From CAYGZT01 sp964354445 (GTDB lineage: Bacteria; Patescibacteriota; Minisyncoccia; UBA6257; JAGOQP01), in the NCBI GenBank assembly GCA_964354445.1, contig CAYGZT010000024.1:1-30862 (forward strand): a stretch of 30,862 bases of DNA, written 5' to 3'. Numbering within the stretch: position 1 is the first letter of the stretch; every line of letters starts with the position of its first letter. Below, piece by piece: positions 21,668-30,184 of the stretch. The position numbers were made by a program, and so were the translations under genes. The notes below the pieces were generated by a model. The model made no database searches. It had not been told where the DNA came from and worked only from the letters and a program-made list of their open reading frames with translations.

Positions 21668-23116
21668 ATGCTCGAAGATATCATCCGGGAACGCAAAAAG
21701 AAGCTTGAATATCTGCGATCGCAGGGAATTGATCCGTACCCGGCGCGTGTCAAAAAAACAACGCCGATTGCCGACGTGCTTAAAAACTTCGGCCGTCTGT
21801 CCCGCTCTCGCACAGCCGTGACGATTGGAGGACGCGTCCGAGGGTTGCGGGATCAGGGGAAAATTATGTTCCTCGAGGTTGAAGATGTAAGCGGTCGGAT
21901 GCAAACAGTGGCGCGCAGTGACGCTCTTGCAACTTTCGGAACATTCAAAAAAACTCTTGACATCGGCGATTTCGTGCAGGTCAGCGGCACGGCGTTTCTG
22001 ACCAAGCGAGGAGAAAAAAGCGTCGACGCAAAAACACTGGTGCTGCTGACAAAATCACTGAGACCTCTCCCCGGCGATTTTTACGGCTTGCGCGACGAAG
22101 AATTGAGATTGCGCAAACGCTATGTGGATACGCTTGTCAACCCGCACACAAGAGAACTTTTTGTCCAAAAGGCCCGCTTTTGGTCGTCGGTCAGAGAGTT
22201 TTTGAACGCGGCGGGCTTTTTGGAAGTCGACACACCCACGCTGGAAGCAACGCCCGGAGGAGCGGAGGCGGAACCGTTCGTCACGCATTACAATGCGCTC
22301 GACGAGGATTTCTATCTGCGGATTTCGCTCGAAATTTCGCTCAAGAAAATGCTGGTGGGGGGATTTGAAAAAATCTACGAAATCGGACGCATTTTCCGCA
22401 ATGAAGGAATCAGCGCGGAACATCTGCAGGATTATACGCAGTGCGAGTTTTACTGGGCATATGCCGACTATACGATGTTGATGAAGTTTGTGGAGCAAAT
22501 GTACAAATCTGCGATCAAAAAAACATTTGGCACCGCAACGCTGACGTGGGAAGGAAAGAAAATTTACTGGGCAAAACCGTGGAAGACGATTAATTACGTT
22601 GACATCTTCAAAGAAAAAAACGGTGTTGATCCTCTTAAAGCATCTCGTCAGGAACTGGCTAAAAAAGCCCTGTCGCTGGGACTGAGCGTTGAGCCACAGA
22701 TGGGGAAAGGGCGTTTGATTGACCTTATCTTCAAAAAAACCGTGCGGCCGTCGCTGGTTCAACCATGTTTTCTGATTAACCCTCCCACGGTACTGGAGCC
22801 GCTTGCCAAACGCCTTCCCGAAAATCCCGATACGGTTCAGCGGCTGCAGGTAATGGCATGCACAACGGAGTTGGGTAAGGGTTTCTCGGAGCTCAACGAT
22901 CCGCTTGACCAGCGAGTACGCTTTGAGGAACAGGCGGCGCTGCGGGCAGCGGGGGATAGAGAGGCACAGCGACCCGACGAGAATTTTCTAGAGGCGCTCG
23001 AGTACGGCATGCCTCCCGCAGCCGGTTTTGGATTTTCAGAACGGCTGTTTGCGGTACTTGCGGACAAACCAATTCGAGAAATTATTTTCTTCCCTTCCAT
23101 GAAACAGAAGGGTTGA
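21668..23116 (+). CDS. lysS: Lysyl-tRNA synthetase, class II
   Basis: The enzyme charges tRNA-Lys. The 482-residue product has the N-terminal OB anticodon-binding domain (about 50-130) and a class II core: EVDTPTLEATPGGAEAEPF, motif 2 with RIFRNEG (241-247), FSELNDPLDQRVRFEEQ and motif 3 GFGFSERL (453-460). Motif 3 differs from the usual G-x-G-x-G-x-DR, but the Arg is kept. The YTQCEFYWAYADY segment also differs from the common EFTMLE form. The sequence AAGGAGG lies 19-25 bases upstream, too far for a normal SD. serS follows 9 bases after the stop. Confidence 0.93.
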   Translation: MLEDIIRERKKKLEYLRSQGIDPYPARVKKTTPIADVLKNFGRLSRSRTAVTIGGRVRGLRDQGKIMFLEVEDVSGRMQTVARSDALATFGTFKKTLDIGDFVQVSGTAFLTKRGEKSVDAKTLVLLTKSLRPLPGDFYGLRDEELRLRKRYVDTLVNPHTRELFVQKARFWSSVREFLNAAGFLEVDTPTLEATPGGAEAEPFVTHYNALDEDFYLRISLEISLKKMLVGGFEKIYEIGRIFRNEGISAEHLQDYTQCEFYWAYADYTMLMKFVEQMYKSAIKKTFGTATLTWEGKKIYWAKPWKTINYVDIFKEKNGVDPLKASRQELAKKALSLGLSVEPQMGKGRLIDLIFKKTVRPSLVQPCFLINPPTVLEPLAKRLPENPDTVQRLQVMACTTELGKGFSELNDPLDQRVRFEEQAALRAAGDREAQRPDENFLEALEYGMPPAAGFGFSERLFAVLADKPIREIIFFPSMKQKG

Positions 23117-23125
23117 TCGAACTTT

Positions 23126-24358
23126 ATGGTTGACATTGAACTGATCAGAAAAGATCCGCAAGGAACCGCCCGAATGCTTGCACGCCGCGGTTTGAAAACA
23201 TCGCTTCTTGACGAGTTTATGCGCATCGACGAGCAGTGGCGTAAAACAGTTTCCGAATTACAAGAGCTCAGGCATACTCAGAAAGACTTGGGCGCCCGTA
23301 AAGACATTGACGCAGCCAAACGCACCAAAGAGCAGATACAAGAAATGCAAAAAGCGCTTGAAGAGCTCGAGCACGCTCGACATGCACTCCTGCTCGAGTT
23401 TCCAAACTTTCCGTTTGCAGACGTTCCGGAGGGGAAAGACGCATCGGACAACAAGATCTCAAAGACCGTCGGTAAAATTCCTTCGTTTCCGTTTACTCCC
23501 AAAGACCATCTCGATCTGGGAGAGACGCTGGGCATCATCGATGTCAAACAGGCCGCACGCGTTGCGGGGGCGCGATTTTCTTACCTCAAAGGTGCGGGAG
23601 CTTTAATGGAATTCGCGCTTATCCAGTACGCCGCCAACATGCTCACCGCGGAAGGATTCGAGGCGGTTATCCCGCCGGTCATGATTCGCAGCGACGTGTA
23701 TGAAGGAATGGGACGATTGAGCGAATCGCAAAAAGAGGAACGATATTATCTTTCCAAAGACAACCTCTATCTTGCGGGAAGTGCCGAGCACACGCTGGGA
23801 CCGTTATATATGGACACGGTTTTTACGGAAGGAGAACTCCCCAAACGCATGGTCGGTTTCTCGACATGTTTCCGGCGGGAAGCCGGAAGCTATGGCAAAG
23901 ACATGCGAGGAATTCTGCGCGTCCACCAGTTCGATAAAGTCGAAATGTTCTCGTTCTCTTTGCCGGAGAAATCGGAAGAGGAACACCGATACCTGCTTTC
24001 CTTGCAGGAAAAAATTTTCGGAGGGCTTGACGTTCCGTATCGTGTTGTTGAAATCTGCACCGGCGACCTCGGGTCAACCGACGCCCGTCAGTTTGACATT
24101 GAGGCGTGGATTCCTTCACAGCGGCTGTGGCGCGAGGTCGCATCCTGTTCCAATACCACCACCTACCAAACGCGCGGCATTAACACGAAAGTCCGCCGCA
24201 CGGGCGGTCTGACCGAACACGTCCATGCGCTCAATGCAACCGCCCTCGCCATCGGAAGAACCATCATCGCCATCCTGGAGAACAACCAGCAAAAAGACGG
24301 CAGCGTCATCGTCCCCCGCAAACTCAGAAAGTACACCGGCTTCAAAAAGATCGGATAA
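23126..24358 (+). CDS. serS: Seryl-tRNA synthetase
   Basis: The enzyme charges tRNA-Ser. The 410-residue product has the long N-terminal coiled coil (about 30-92) that grips the tRNA variable arm, then a class II core: FSTCFRREAGSYGKDMRG (245-262) as motif 2, and motif 3 near HALNATALAIGRTIIAILEN. The serine-binding segment SCSNTTTYQTRGINTKVR is clear. Length is close to typical. It is between lysS and ftsQ with gaps of 9 and 16 bases, so a single transcript is likely. Confidence 0.96.
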   Translation: MVDIELIRKDPQGTARMLARRGLKTSLLDEFMRIDEQWRKTVSELQELRHTQKDLGARKDIDAAKRTKEQIQEMQKALEELEHARHALLLEFPNFPFADVPEGKDASDNKISKTVGKIPSFPFTPKDHLDLGETLGIIDVKQAARVAGARFSYLKGAGALMEFALIQYAANMLTAEGFEAVIPPVMIRSDVYEGMGRLSESQKEERYYLSKDNLYLAGSAEHTLGPLYMDTVFTEGELPKRMVGFSTCFRREAGSYGKDMRGILRVHQFDKVEMFSFSLPEKSEEEHRYLLSLQEKIFGGLDVPYRVVEICTGDLGSTDARQFDIEAWIPSQRLWREVASCSNTTTYQTRGINTKVRRTGGLTEHVHALNATALAIGRTIIAILENNQQKDGSVIVPRKLRKYTGFKKIG

Positions 24359-24374
24359 CCTGCATCACTATCTC

Positions 24375-25190
24375 ATGCTTGACTATCAGCGCATGCTTAA
24401 AGAAGAAGTGAAACGGCGCAGAAGGCGGCGTCTTTTTTTGATTGTCGCACTCGTGGTTCTTGTCGGCGGCAGCGGAGCTTGCGTCGCACTCGTGCGCAGC
24501 TCTCTATTCCAGATAGAAGGCGTTTTCGTCGAACCGTCCTCGGCAATACTCGCCCCGCAGCTCGCGAATGCGGCAGGTCAGCAACTGAACCGAAAAAATC
24601 TGTGGGAGCGGATTGTCTTCAACGACAACAACATTATTCTTGCAAAATTCAATCAAAAACGGACGGAGCAGGATTTGACGATGTCATACCCCATGCTAGA
24701 GCGCCTGAGGGTAACCGTTGATACCGTTTCCAGACGCGTGTTCTTTACCGTCACGGAACGGGAACGCTACGGCCTCTGGTGCGTCCAGCCTCCCGCCGCT
24801 TCCGAGCCGCATGCGTGCTGGTGGTTTGACCGCAACGGCATTGCGTTTCTCGAAGGCCCTATTGCTCAGGGAGCGCTGATAAACAAAGTTATCGACCGCA
24901 GCGGCACCGCCGTGACGGCCGGAACTCAAGTGCTTCCAGCCGAGCAGGCAAGTAATCTGGCATCCATTTATAATCTGTTGGAACTCTCCGGCATCGGCAT
25001 CAAAACACTGATTCGAGAAGTATCGCAATATGAGGAAGTACGCACCGCGGACCCGGCATATCCCACATTCATCTTCAGTTTGCGCGAGAACGCTTTGTTT
25101 GCACTCAAACCCCTCGAAGAACTCAAAAGTTCATTCCCGAATCTTGAGTACATCGACTTGAGCGTAAAAAACAGGGTGTATTTCAAATAG
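24375..25190 (+). CDS. ftsQ: FtsQ/DivIB-like cell division protein
   Basis: FtsQ-type proteins link early and late parts of the divisome. The 271-residue product has a short basic cytoplasmic N-terminus, one transmembrane helix (about 20-40) and a POTRA-like start, SSLFQIEGVFVEP. It continues with the FtsQ-type pattern YPMLERLRVTVDTVSRRVFFTVTERERYGLW, then WWFDRNGIAFLEG. This order is diagnostic though identity is low. I use the ATG at 24375; an earlier start would lie within serS. It is 16 bases after serS. Confidence 0.8.
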   Translation: MLDYQRMLKEEVKRRRRRRLFLIVALVVLVGGSGACVALVRSSLFQIEGVFVEPSSAILAPQLANAAGQQLNRKNLWERIVFNDNNIILAKFNQKRTEQDLTMSYPMLERLRVTVDTVSRRVFFTVTERERYGLWCVQPPAASEPHACWWFDRNGIAFLEGPIAQGALINKVIDRSGTAVTAGTQVLPAEQASNLASIYNLLELSGIGIKTLIREVSQYEEVRTADPAYPTFIFSLRENALFALKPLEELKSSFPNLEYIDLSVKNRVYFK

Positions 25191-25191
25191 C

Positions 25192-25360
25192 ATGGGCCTT
25201 TCCGACTCGGTTTTTTTGAGTATCGTCGAGGGAATCACGGAGTTTCTTCCCATTTCTTCTACAAGGCATCTGATGCTCGCCGCACACCTTTGTTCCATTC
25301 GGCGTTTATCGGATTGCGTTGGCAGCGTTGTTCTGGTTCGTGCTGCCGCAGAGAAGGAAA
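25192..25360 (+). pseudogene. uppP: Remnant of undecaprenyl-diphosphatase gene with internal deletion
   Basis: The ATG is one base after the ftsQ stop. The first 31 codons read like the start of UppP/BacA, with VEGITEFLPISSTRHLMLAAH, the membrane motif containing the catalytic Glu. From about 25289, one frame further on, the sequence encodes FVPFGVYRIALAALFWFVL, like the C-terminal end of UppP. The roughly 210 residues between are missing, including the PGxSRS motif. The family normally has 250-280 residues and recycles undecaprenyl pyrophosphate for cell-wall synthesis. SSTGH reads SSTRH here. The remnant runs into the 3' end of the convergent GT39 gene. It may be a real decay or an assembly join. 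Confidence 0.6.
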
Positions 25361-25363
25361 TTT

Positions 25364-27283
25364 CTACCGCAGCCGATAGATGAATATCGACGTCCCGGCT
25401 CTGGCGTAGGGAGCATCGGCGTGCGTCAGCCACTGATACTCGTTCGATGATTTTTCGAATCCTGGTTCCGCAGTCGCTTTTGCCGACTGAATGACGTTTG
25501 CGGACACCGCAAGCCACTCGATGCCCTCGTCAAGAGGATTTTTGTTCTTCTTTGGCCACCAGATAGCGGCGCGGCTGCCGAGATAGTATTCGACATCGCC
25601 TCCGCCGAAATAGTCAACGGCTATCTTTTCGATGCCGTTCTGCTCAACGTAATTCCGCAGCCGCTTAAGGTCCTGCCCCCAGTCGTAGTTCGAATCCGTC
25701 ACATATCGATACCCTCCCCACACTCCTCCTCCAAGCTCGTTGAAATACGACAAAAAGTACGGATATGCCAGCAGTGTCTCGACAAGCACCCATACTCCCA
25801 AAAACAACAGGACAACCGACTTCACCGACTGCGCGGTTAGGACCCGCAGCGCGCGCGAAAATCCGGTCAACGACACGCTTCTCTCTCTCGCCTGATCAAC
25901 AATCCAGCGACGCACCGACCCGATAGCCAGGATGTACATGAAGGGAATCGTCGGTAAAATGTGCCGAAACCCGATATTCAGAGGACTCTTGATGCTGTAT
26001 GTCCAGTAGAGGACGATAAGTGATACCATTGCAAGTTCGGAAAAGTTGATTGCCGCATACCCGGACAAGCGCTCGGAAAGCGAGCGTCGCATGGGGTTGC
26101 GGAAAAGCCGCCACAGAGCCAATAGAAACCCTCCACCCGCAATTAACAGCGCCGGCAATGACTCTTTGAGCAAAAATACCACCGGAAAGTAGTACCACCA
26201 GCCGCCTGCCCCGATGTTGCCCAAAAAGTATGCCGTATTCCCCCCCGCCGACCGCTGCAGTACCATCAAAACTCCCAACATATACTGTCCCAGACCTCTT
26301 ACAATCGGTTTATCCGCCATCCATACGTTAATTTCCGCAAGGCATCTTGGAGAAAAAGAGGTGGGATTGCATGCCACCGACAACGGTTGGGGTCCTTTTG
26401 CAAACGAGTTGAGTGTAAATTCGGTATCGGATCGCTGGCGCTCTGCAGGATAGTTAAGTGTCAGCAGCGCATACACCGCCCACACGACGACAAAACCGAT
26501 AACAAAAATCAAAAGCAGCGATCGCACGTATTTCCATAATGACTTCAGTATATGCCAGGAGAAAAATCGGATGCCGCGTTCGCGGACGCGAACCAGCCAA
26601 TGGACCAACGCGAGAAAGACACACAGCGGAATCAGCAGCACGACCGAAAACTTCATCAACTGCGCAATGCCGAAGAAAACGCCGGCCCACACGAGCCGTG
26701 TGGGCGTCTGGTTCTCAAGAAACCGGACAAAAAAGTACAGACCGATGAAAAAACCCAGCGTCGCGCCGATATCGGTGGTCACATAATGACCGTGCGCAAG
26801 AATATGGGGGGAGAATGCCGTCAGAAATGCCGGTGCCAGCGCCCACCAGGAACCCATCAGCGCCCGCGCCCATATATACACGAACACCAACAATATGAGC
26901 GTCAATATGATCGAGGGGATGCGGGACCAAAAAATGATTTCATCCGCCCGCCCGGGATTGCTGTGATATATAAAGAGATCGCCCATTGCCCACTGCGCAT
27001 TGATGTCGCTGGTCCACGCGTTATTCTCGGTCGGAAATGAAAACCCGCCGAAGAGAAGAGGAAGGGTGTCGAGAGCTTTGACCAGCGGGGGATGCTCGGG
27101 GTTGAGACGAAAATCAAGATAGCGCACGTAGCCGTAGCCGGCAGGGATATGCGCGAGTTCGTCCATAATAGCCGACTCCTGAAAGGCAACCGAAAGCATC
27201 AGGAGCAACACGCCCACACTCATAATTCCCAGCACGCAGAGTGCAGCAAATCGGCTTACTCCCGAAAAAAGATTTTGTGACAT
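25364..27283 (-). CDS. GT39/PMT-type membrane glycosyltransferase
   Basis: The 639-residue product has about a dozen hydrophobic segments and looks like the ArnT/PMT group, which moves a sugar from a polyprenyl-phosphate to a protein or other acceptor outside the membrane. Near the N-terminus are the acidic pair Asp41-Glu42 (AIMDELAHIPAGY) and NPEHPPL (61-67). The segment FSPHILAHGHYVTTDIGATLGFF is the family's second extracellular loop and helix. The C-terminal region NYDWGQDLKRLRNYVEQNG is a soluble domain. It is divergent from the small protein gene at 27357 (73-base gap) and converges on the uppP remnant. The substrate is unknown. Confidence 0.85.
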   Translation of the reverse strand: MSQNLFSGVSRFAALCVLGIMSVGVLLLMLSVAFQESAIMDELAHIPAGYGYVRYLDFRLNPEHPPLVKALDTLPLLFGGFSFPTENNAWTSDINAQWAMGDLFIYHSNPGRADEIIFWSRIPSIILTLILLVFVYIWARALMGSWWALAPAFLTAFSPHILAHGHYVTTDIGATLGFFIGLYFFVRFLENQTPTRLVWAGVFFGIAQLMKFSVVLLIPLCVFLALVHWLVRVRERGIRFFSWHILKSLWKYVRSLLLIFVIGFVVVWAVYALLTLNYPAERQRSDTEFTLNSFAKGPQPLSVACNPTSFSPRCLAEINVWMADKPIVRGLGQYMLGVLMVLQRSAGGNTAYFLGNIGAGGWWYYFPVVFLLKESLPALLIAGGGFLLALWRLFRNPMRRSLSERLSGYAAINFSELAMVSLIVLYWTYSIKSPLNIGFRHILPTIPFMYILAIGSVRRWIVDQARERSVSLTGFSRALRVLTAQSVKSVVLLFLGVWVLVETLLAYPYFLSYFNELGGGVWGGYRYVTDSNYDWGQDLKRLRNYVEQNGIEKIAVDYFGGGDVEYYLGSRAAIWWPKKNKNPLDEGIEWLAVSANVIQSAKATAEPGFEKSSNEYQWLTHADAPYARAGTSIFIYRLR

Positions 27284-27322
27284 AGAGAAAGATGCAAAAA
27301 ATATAAAAACGAATAACTACGG

Positions 27323-27336
27323 TATAGTATACTATA
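27323..27336. promoter_or_regulatory. 14-base palindrome between divergent genes
   Basis: TATAGTATACTATA is a perfect palindrome and contains -10-like hexamers on both strands (TATAGT and TATACT). It lies 21 bases before the plus-strand ATG at 27357 and about 40 bases from the minus-strand ATG at 27283. Shared divergent promoters or an operator are possible; no convincing -35 is seen on either side. Confidence 0.45.
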
Positions 27337-27356
27337 GGAAAGCAAACAAACCGAGC

Positions 27357-27776
27357 ATGAGCTATCTGACAAAAACACTCTCAAAAGCACGGGCAAGGCA
27401 ACGCTCGGCCGATTCCATCCCGTTACGGAGCACGCTGTACCGCTGGACACAGCACGCGCAGTTCAAAATGCGTTTCTACGGTCTTTCCGAGGCGCGTGTG
27501 CGTCGTGTCATTAAAAGCCCTCTGCGAACCGAAGAGGGTATTGCTCCCGCAACGGTTGCGGTGATGCAGCCGCCGTCCATCAAAGTCCGCAACGGCAAAA
27601 GAATGTGGAGCCAGGAAATCTGGGTTATGTACGCCGTTGAGAAAATGCAGGAAGAGAAGCAAAAGCGAGTGGTAATCATATCGACATGGAGATATCCGGG
27701 ACAAACCAAGCCTCGTGAGGCGCTGCCGTTCGAAATCCTAAACGAGATTAACGAAGCGCTCAGCAGCGGTATATGA
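27357..27776 (+). CDS. Uncharacterised 139-residue protein, DUF4258-like pattern
   Basis: A small basic protein with no membrane segment. The segment WTQHAQFKMRFYGLSEARVRRVIKSP (about 30-55) recalls DUF4258/BrnT-like RelE-fold proteins, in which a His and an Arg precede a turn and a Val-rich helix. A later strand VVIISTWRYPGQTKP follows. No antitoxin gene is nearby, and a toxin role is not claimed. The ATG at 27357 is used. A hairpin plus T-run follows directly after the stop. Confidence 0.7.
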   Translation: MSYLTKTLSKARARQRSADSIPLRSTLYRWTQHAQFKMRFYGLSEARVRRVIKSPLRTEEGIAPATVAVMQPPSIKVRNGKRMWSQEIWVMYAVEKMQEEKQKRVVIISTWRYPGQTKPREALPFEILNEINEALSSGI

Positions 27777-27779
27777 CCA

Positions 27780-27806
27780 TCCGACTGCCGGCTCGGACTT
27801 TTTTTT
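27780..27806 (+). terminator. Terminator between the 139-residue gene and tyrS
   Basis: TCCGA (27780-27784) pairs with TCGGA (27793-27797) around an 8-base loop that can pair partly; eight Ts follow (27799-27806). It lies 3 bases after the stop. The T-run lies where the tyrS -35 would be. Confidence 0.6.
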
Positions 27807-27821
27807 GACTTCCGCGCGCGC

Positions 27822-27827
27822 TACAAT
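27822..27827 (+). promoter_or_regulatory. tyrS -10 box, apparently leaderless
   Basis: TACAAT ends exactly 6 bases before the tyrS ATG, so the transcription start should fall on or next to the start codon. The region 17 bases upstream is the T-run of the preceding terminator. Confidence 0.55.
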
Positions 27828-27833
27828 GACGTT

Positions 27834-29096
27834 ATGCAGACAAATTCCATAGCCGACGCTGCGACGCTTGCCAAAACGCTGTTTGAGCGTTTCTTTGAGG
27901 ATTGGCGGCATCTAAGCGACCAAGATCTGCTTGACTACCTCAAGCCGAAGATCGAGCAGGCAATCACGTTTGAAGAACTCGAAAAGAAACTGGCTCAAGT
28001 CCGGCATCTGAAAATTAAGTTCGGCATCGATCCGACGGGACCGGACGTTCACTTGGGACACGTGCTGCCCATCATGCTCCTGAGGCAATTTCAGAAAGCC
28101 GGACACCATATCGATCTGGTTATCGGCGACTTCACCGCTCTCATCGGAGATCCCAGCGGACAGAGCTTGGAGCGACCGGCCCTTTTGGAATCGGAGATAA
28201 AGAAAAATTTAAAAACATATCTTGCCCAGATTGGTGTCTACATAAATACCAGGCGCATCAAGCATCATCGCAACTCACGATGGCTTTCGAAACGGAAACT
28301 CAAAGACGTTCTGGTTGATCTCAAAGAAATCAATCTTGCCGAGGTTTTGCAGCGGGAAGATTTCCGGAAACGAATGGAGTCGGGACAGGCGCTCCCGGTA
28401 GCGGAGATTCTTTACAGCCACGCTCAAAGTATCGATTCGCTCGTGCTGGAGCCCGATATTGAGGTGGGCGGACGCGACCAACTGCTGAATTTTGCGCATA
28501 CCCGCAAGATGATGGCACTGCACAATCAGCAGCCGGAAGTCGCGCTCTGCACGCCGCTGCTTGAGGGGATATCGGGAAACGGCAAAAAAATGAGCAAGTC
28601 CTACAACAACTATATCGCCGTGAGAGCTCCTGCCGAGGATAAATTCGGAAAAATCATGTCCATTCCCGACCGGCTTATTGAACCTTACTATAAAGCATTT
28701 ACCGATATTCGCGCTTCGGAGCTTGGGGCGCTCTACAAGCTGATAACCGACGATCCCATGGAGACAAAGAAACAGCTCGCCCAATTTCTCGTTGCTATCG
28801 AGGCAGAGGATTTGTACGCGGGACAAAAAGAACGCGAGAAATTTGAGAACCGTTTTTCTAAGGGAGTGTACGACAGCGACATCCGCGTAATTACTGTGAG
28901 TGAAGGAACAACGACTACTGCGGCGCTGGAACAGAGCAGAGAATTCAAAAGCAAGTCAGAAATCCGCCGCCTTTTTGAGCAAGGTGGTGTGCGCATGGTC
29001 AGCCCTGAAGAAAAAGAACTCTCGCCCGATGAGCGTGTTACCGAGTGTACCATACGCGCCGGGAAAACAAAGTTCTTTCGGATTAAATTGAAGTAG
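27834..29096 (+). CDS. tyrS: Tyrosyl-tRNA synthetase
   Basis: The enzyme charges tRNA-Tyr. The 420-residue product is a class I synthetase with the HIGH-type motif HLGH (73-76) and KMSKS (252-256). The segment LVIGDFTALIGDPSGQ and the Asp/Gln pair in VGGRDQLLNF are typical of TyrRS. A C-terminal S4-type domain covers about residues 350-420. The longer insertion style resembles the TyrZ subgroup. ychF follows 16 bases after the stop. Confidence 0.94.
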   Translation: MQTNSIADAATLAKTLFERFFEDWRHLSDQDLLDYLKPKIEQAITFEELEKKLAQVRHLKIKFGIDPTGPDVHLGHVLPIMLLRQFQKAGHHIDLVIGDFTALIGDPSGQSLERPALLESEIKKNLKTYLAQIGVYINTRRIKHHRNSRWLSKRKLKDVLVDLKEINLAEVLQREDFRKRMESGQALPVAEILYSHAQSIDSLVLEPDIEVGGRDQLLNFAHTRKMMALHNQQPEVALCTPLLEGISGNGKKMSKSYNNYIAVRAPAEDKFGKIMSIPDRLIEPYYKAFTDIRASELGALYKLITDDPMETKKQLAQFLVAIEAEDLYAGQKEREKFENRFSKGVYDSDIRVITVSEGTTTTAALEQSREFKSKSEIRRLFEQGGVRMVSPEEKELSPDERVTECTIRAGKTKFFRIKLK

Positions 29097-29112
29097 CTGC
29101 GTTCGCGTACAC

Positions 29113-30123
29113 ATGAAGCTTTCCATCGGCATTGTGGGATTGCCGAACGTGGGCAAGTCCACGCTCTTTAAACTCCTGACCCATAACGAGGTTCACATCG
29201 CAAACTATCCGTTCGTCACCATCGACCCGAATGTGGGGATCGTGCCAGTTACCGATCCGCGACTGGACGCGGTGGTGCGCGTGACAAAGACGCCGAACAA
29301 AATTCCCGCTGTCGTCGAGTTTTACGACATTGCCGGTCTTGTTAAAAATGCTCATAAAGGAGAGGGACTGGGCAATCAGTTTCTCTCGCACATCCGCGAT
29401 GTCAGCGTGATCGTCCACGTGGTGCGATGTTTTGCAAAACCCGACATCGTACACATTGAACAGTCAGTTGACCCGATTCACGATATTGACATCGTCAATG
29501 CAGAATTAATCTTCAAAGATCTTGAGACGGTCAAAAAGACGACTGATAAACTTGAAGAAGAGGCGCGCGGCGGTAACAAGGAAAAGACAAAAGAACTGGA
29601 GTTGATGCGAAAACTTGAAGCGGCGCTTGATGCTCAAACACCTGTTTACTTTTTGGAGAAAGAAATCTCCCGCGCACCAACAACTGCACATCTAAACCTC
29701 CTGACTGCAAAACCGACGCTTTATCTTCTTAACGGAAGCGAGCAGGATGTTGGACAGAAGGTTAAAGACAAGATAACCTCCCTGCAATCCCGCTGGATCA
29801 TCGCCGATCTTGACGGCACGCCTGACTTGACCACTTTGATTGCCTCCGCCTACCAACTTCTTGGTCTCATCAGCTTCTTCACCTTCAACGAGAACGAGGC
29901 GCGCGCCTGGACCGTTCAGCGCTGCACCAAAGCGCAGCAGGCAGTGGGGGAAATTCACTCCGATTTCGAGACAAAGTTCATCCGCGCCGAGGTCATCTTC
30001 TGGAAAGATTTGGTTGATACAGGCGGATGGAATGAAGCCCGCCAAAAGGGAAAGATCAGAACCGAAGGAAAGGAATATGTCGTGCAGGATGGTGATGTGA
30101 TGCTCATCCGTCACGGCGCCTGA
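29113..30123 (+). CDS. ychF: Ribosome-binding ATPase YchF
   Basis: YchF/OLA1 is an Obg-family P-loop protein that prefers ATP and binds ribosomes. The 336-residue product has GLPNVGKST (9-17), switch II DIAGLVKNAHKGEGLGNQFL (72-91) and the atypical G4 motif N-x-x-E as NGSE (207-210), the mark of ATP-preferring members. The C-terminal TGS domain ends GDVMLIRHGA. The length is slightly below the usual 360. A terminator follows after 29 bases. Confidence 0.97.
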   Translation: MKLSIGIVGLPNVGKSTLFKLLTHNEVHIANYPFVTIDPNVGIVPVTDPRLDAVVRVTKTPNKIPAVVEFYDIAGLVKNAHKGEGLGNQFLSHIRDVSVIVHVVRCFAKPDIVHIEQSVDPIHDIDIVNAELIFKDLETVKKTTDKLEEEARGGNKEKTKELELMRKLEAALDAQTPVYFLEKEISRAPTTAHLNLLTAKPTLYLLNGSEQDVGQKVKDKITSLQSRWIIADLDGTPDLTTLIASAYQLLGLISFFTFNENEARAWTVQRCTKAQQAVGEIHSDFETKFIRAEVIFWKDLVDTGGWNEARQKGKIRTEGKEYVVQDGDVMLIRHGA

Positions 30124-30152
30124 GGGTTATATCCAAAAGCCACCGGTGTAGC

Positions 30153-30184
30153 CGGGATTTCTTCCGTAAGAATCCCGCTTTTAT
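30153..30184 (+). terminator. Rho-independent terminator after ychF
   Basis: CGGGATTTCTT (from 30153) pairs with AAGAATCCCG (to 30177) with one bulged T and a CCGT loop, then CTTTTA. Its tail overlaps the stop codon of the convergent minus-strand gene. On the minus strand no T-run follows, so it acts mainly on ychF. Confidence 0.75.

Noticed and set aside
22055..22762. A 235-codon minus-strand open frame inside lysS
   Set aside because: Composition and lack of motifs fit an antisense shadow of a conserved synthetase.
25192..25383. A genuine 63-residue small protein from the ATG at 25192
   Set aside because: The second half lacks UppP similarity in that frame while the next frame has it, so decay or deletion explains it better; still possible.
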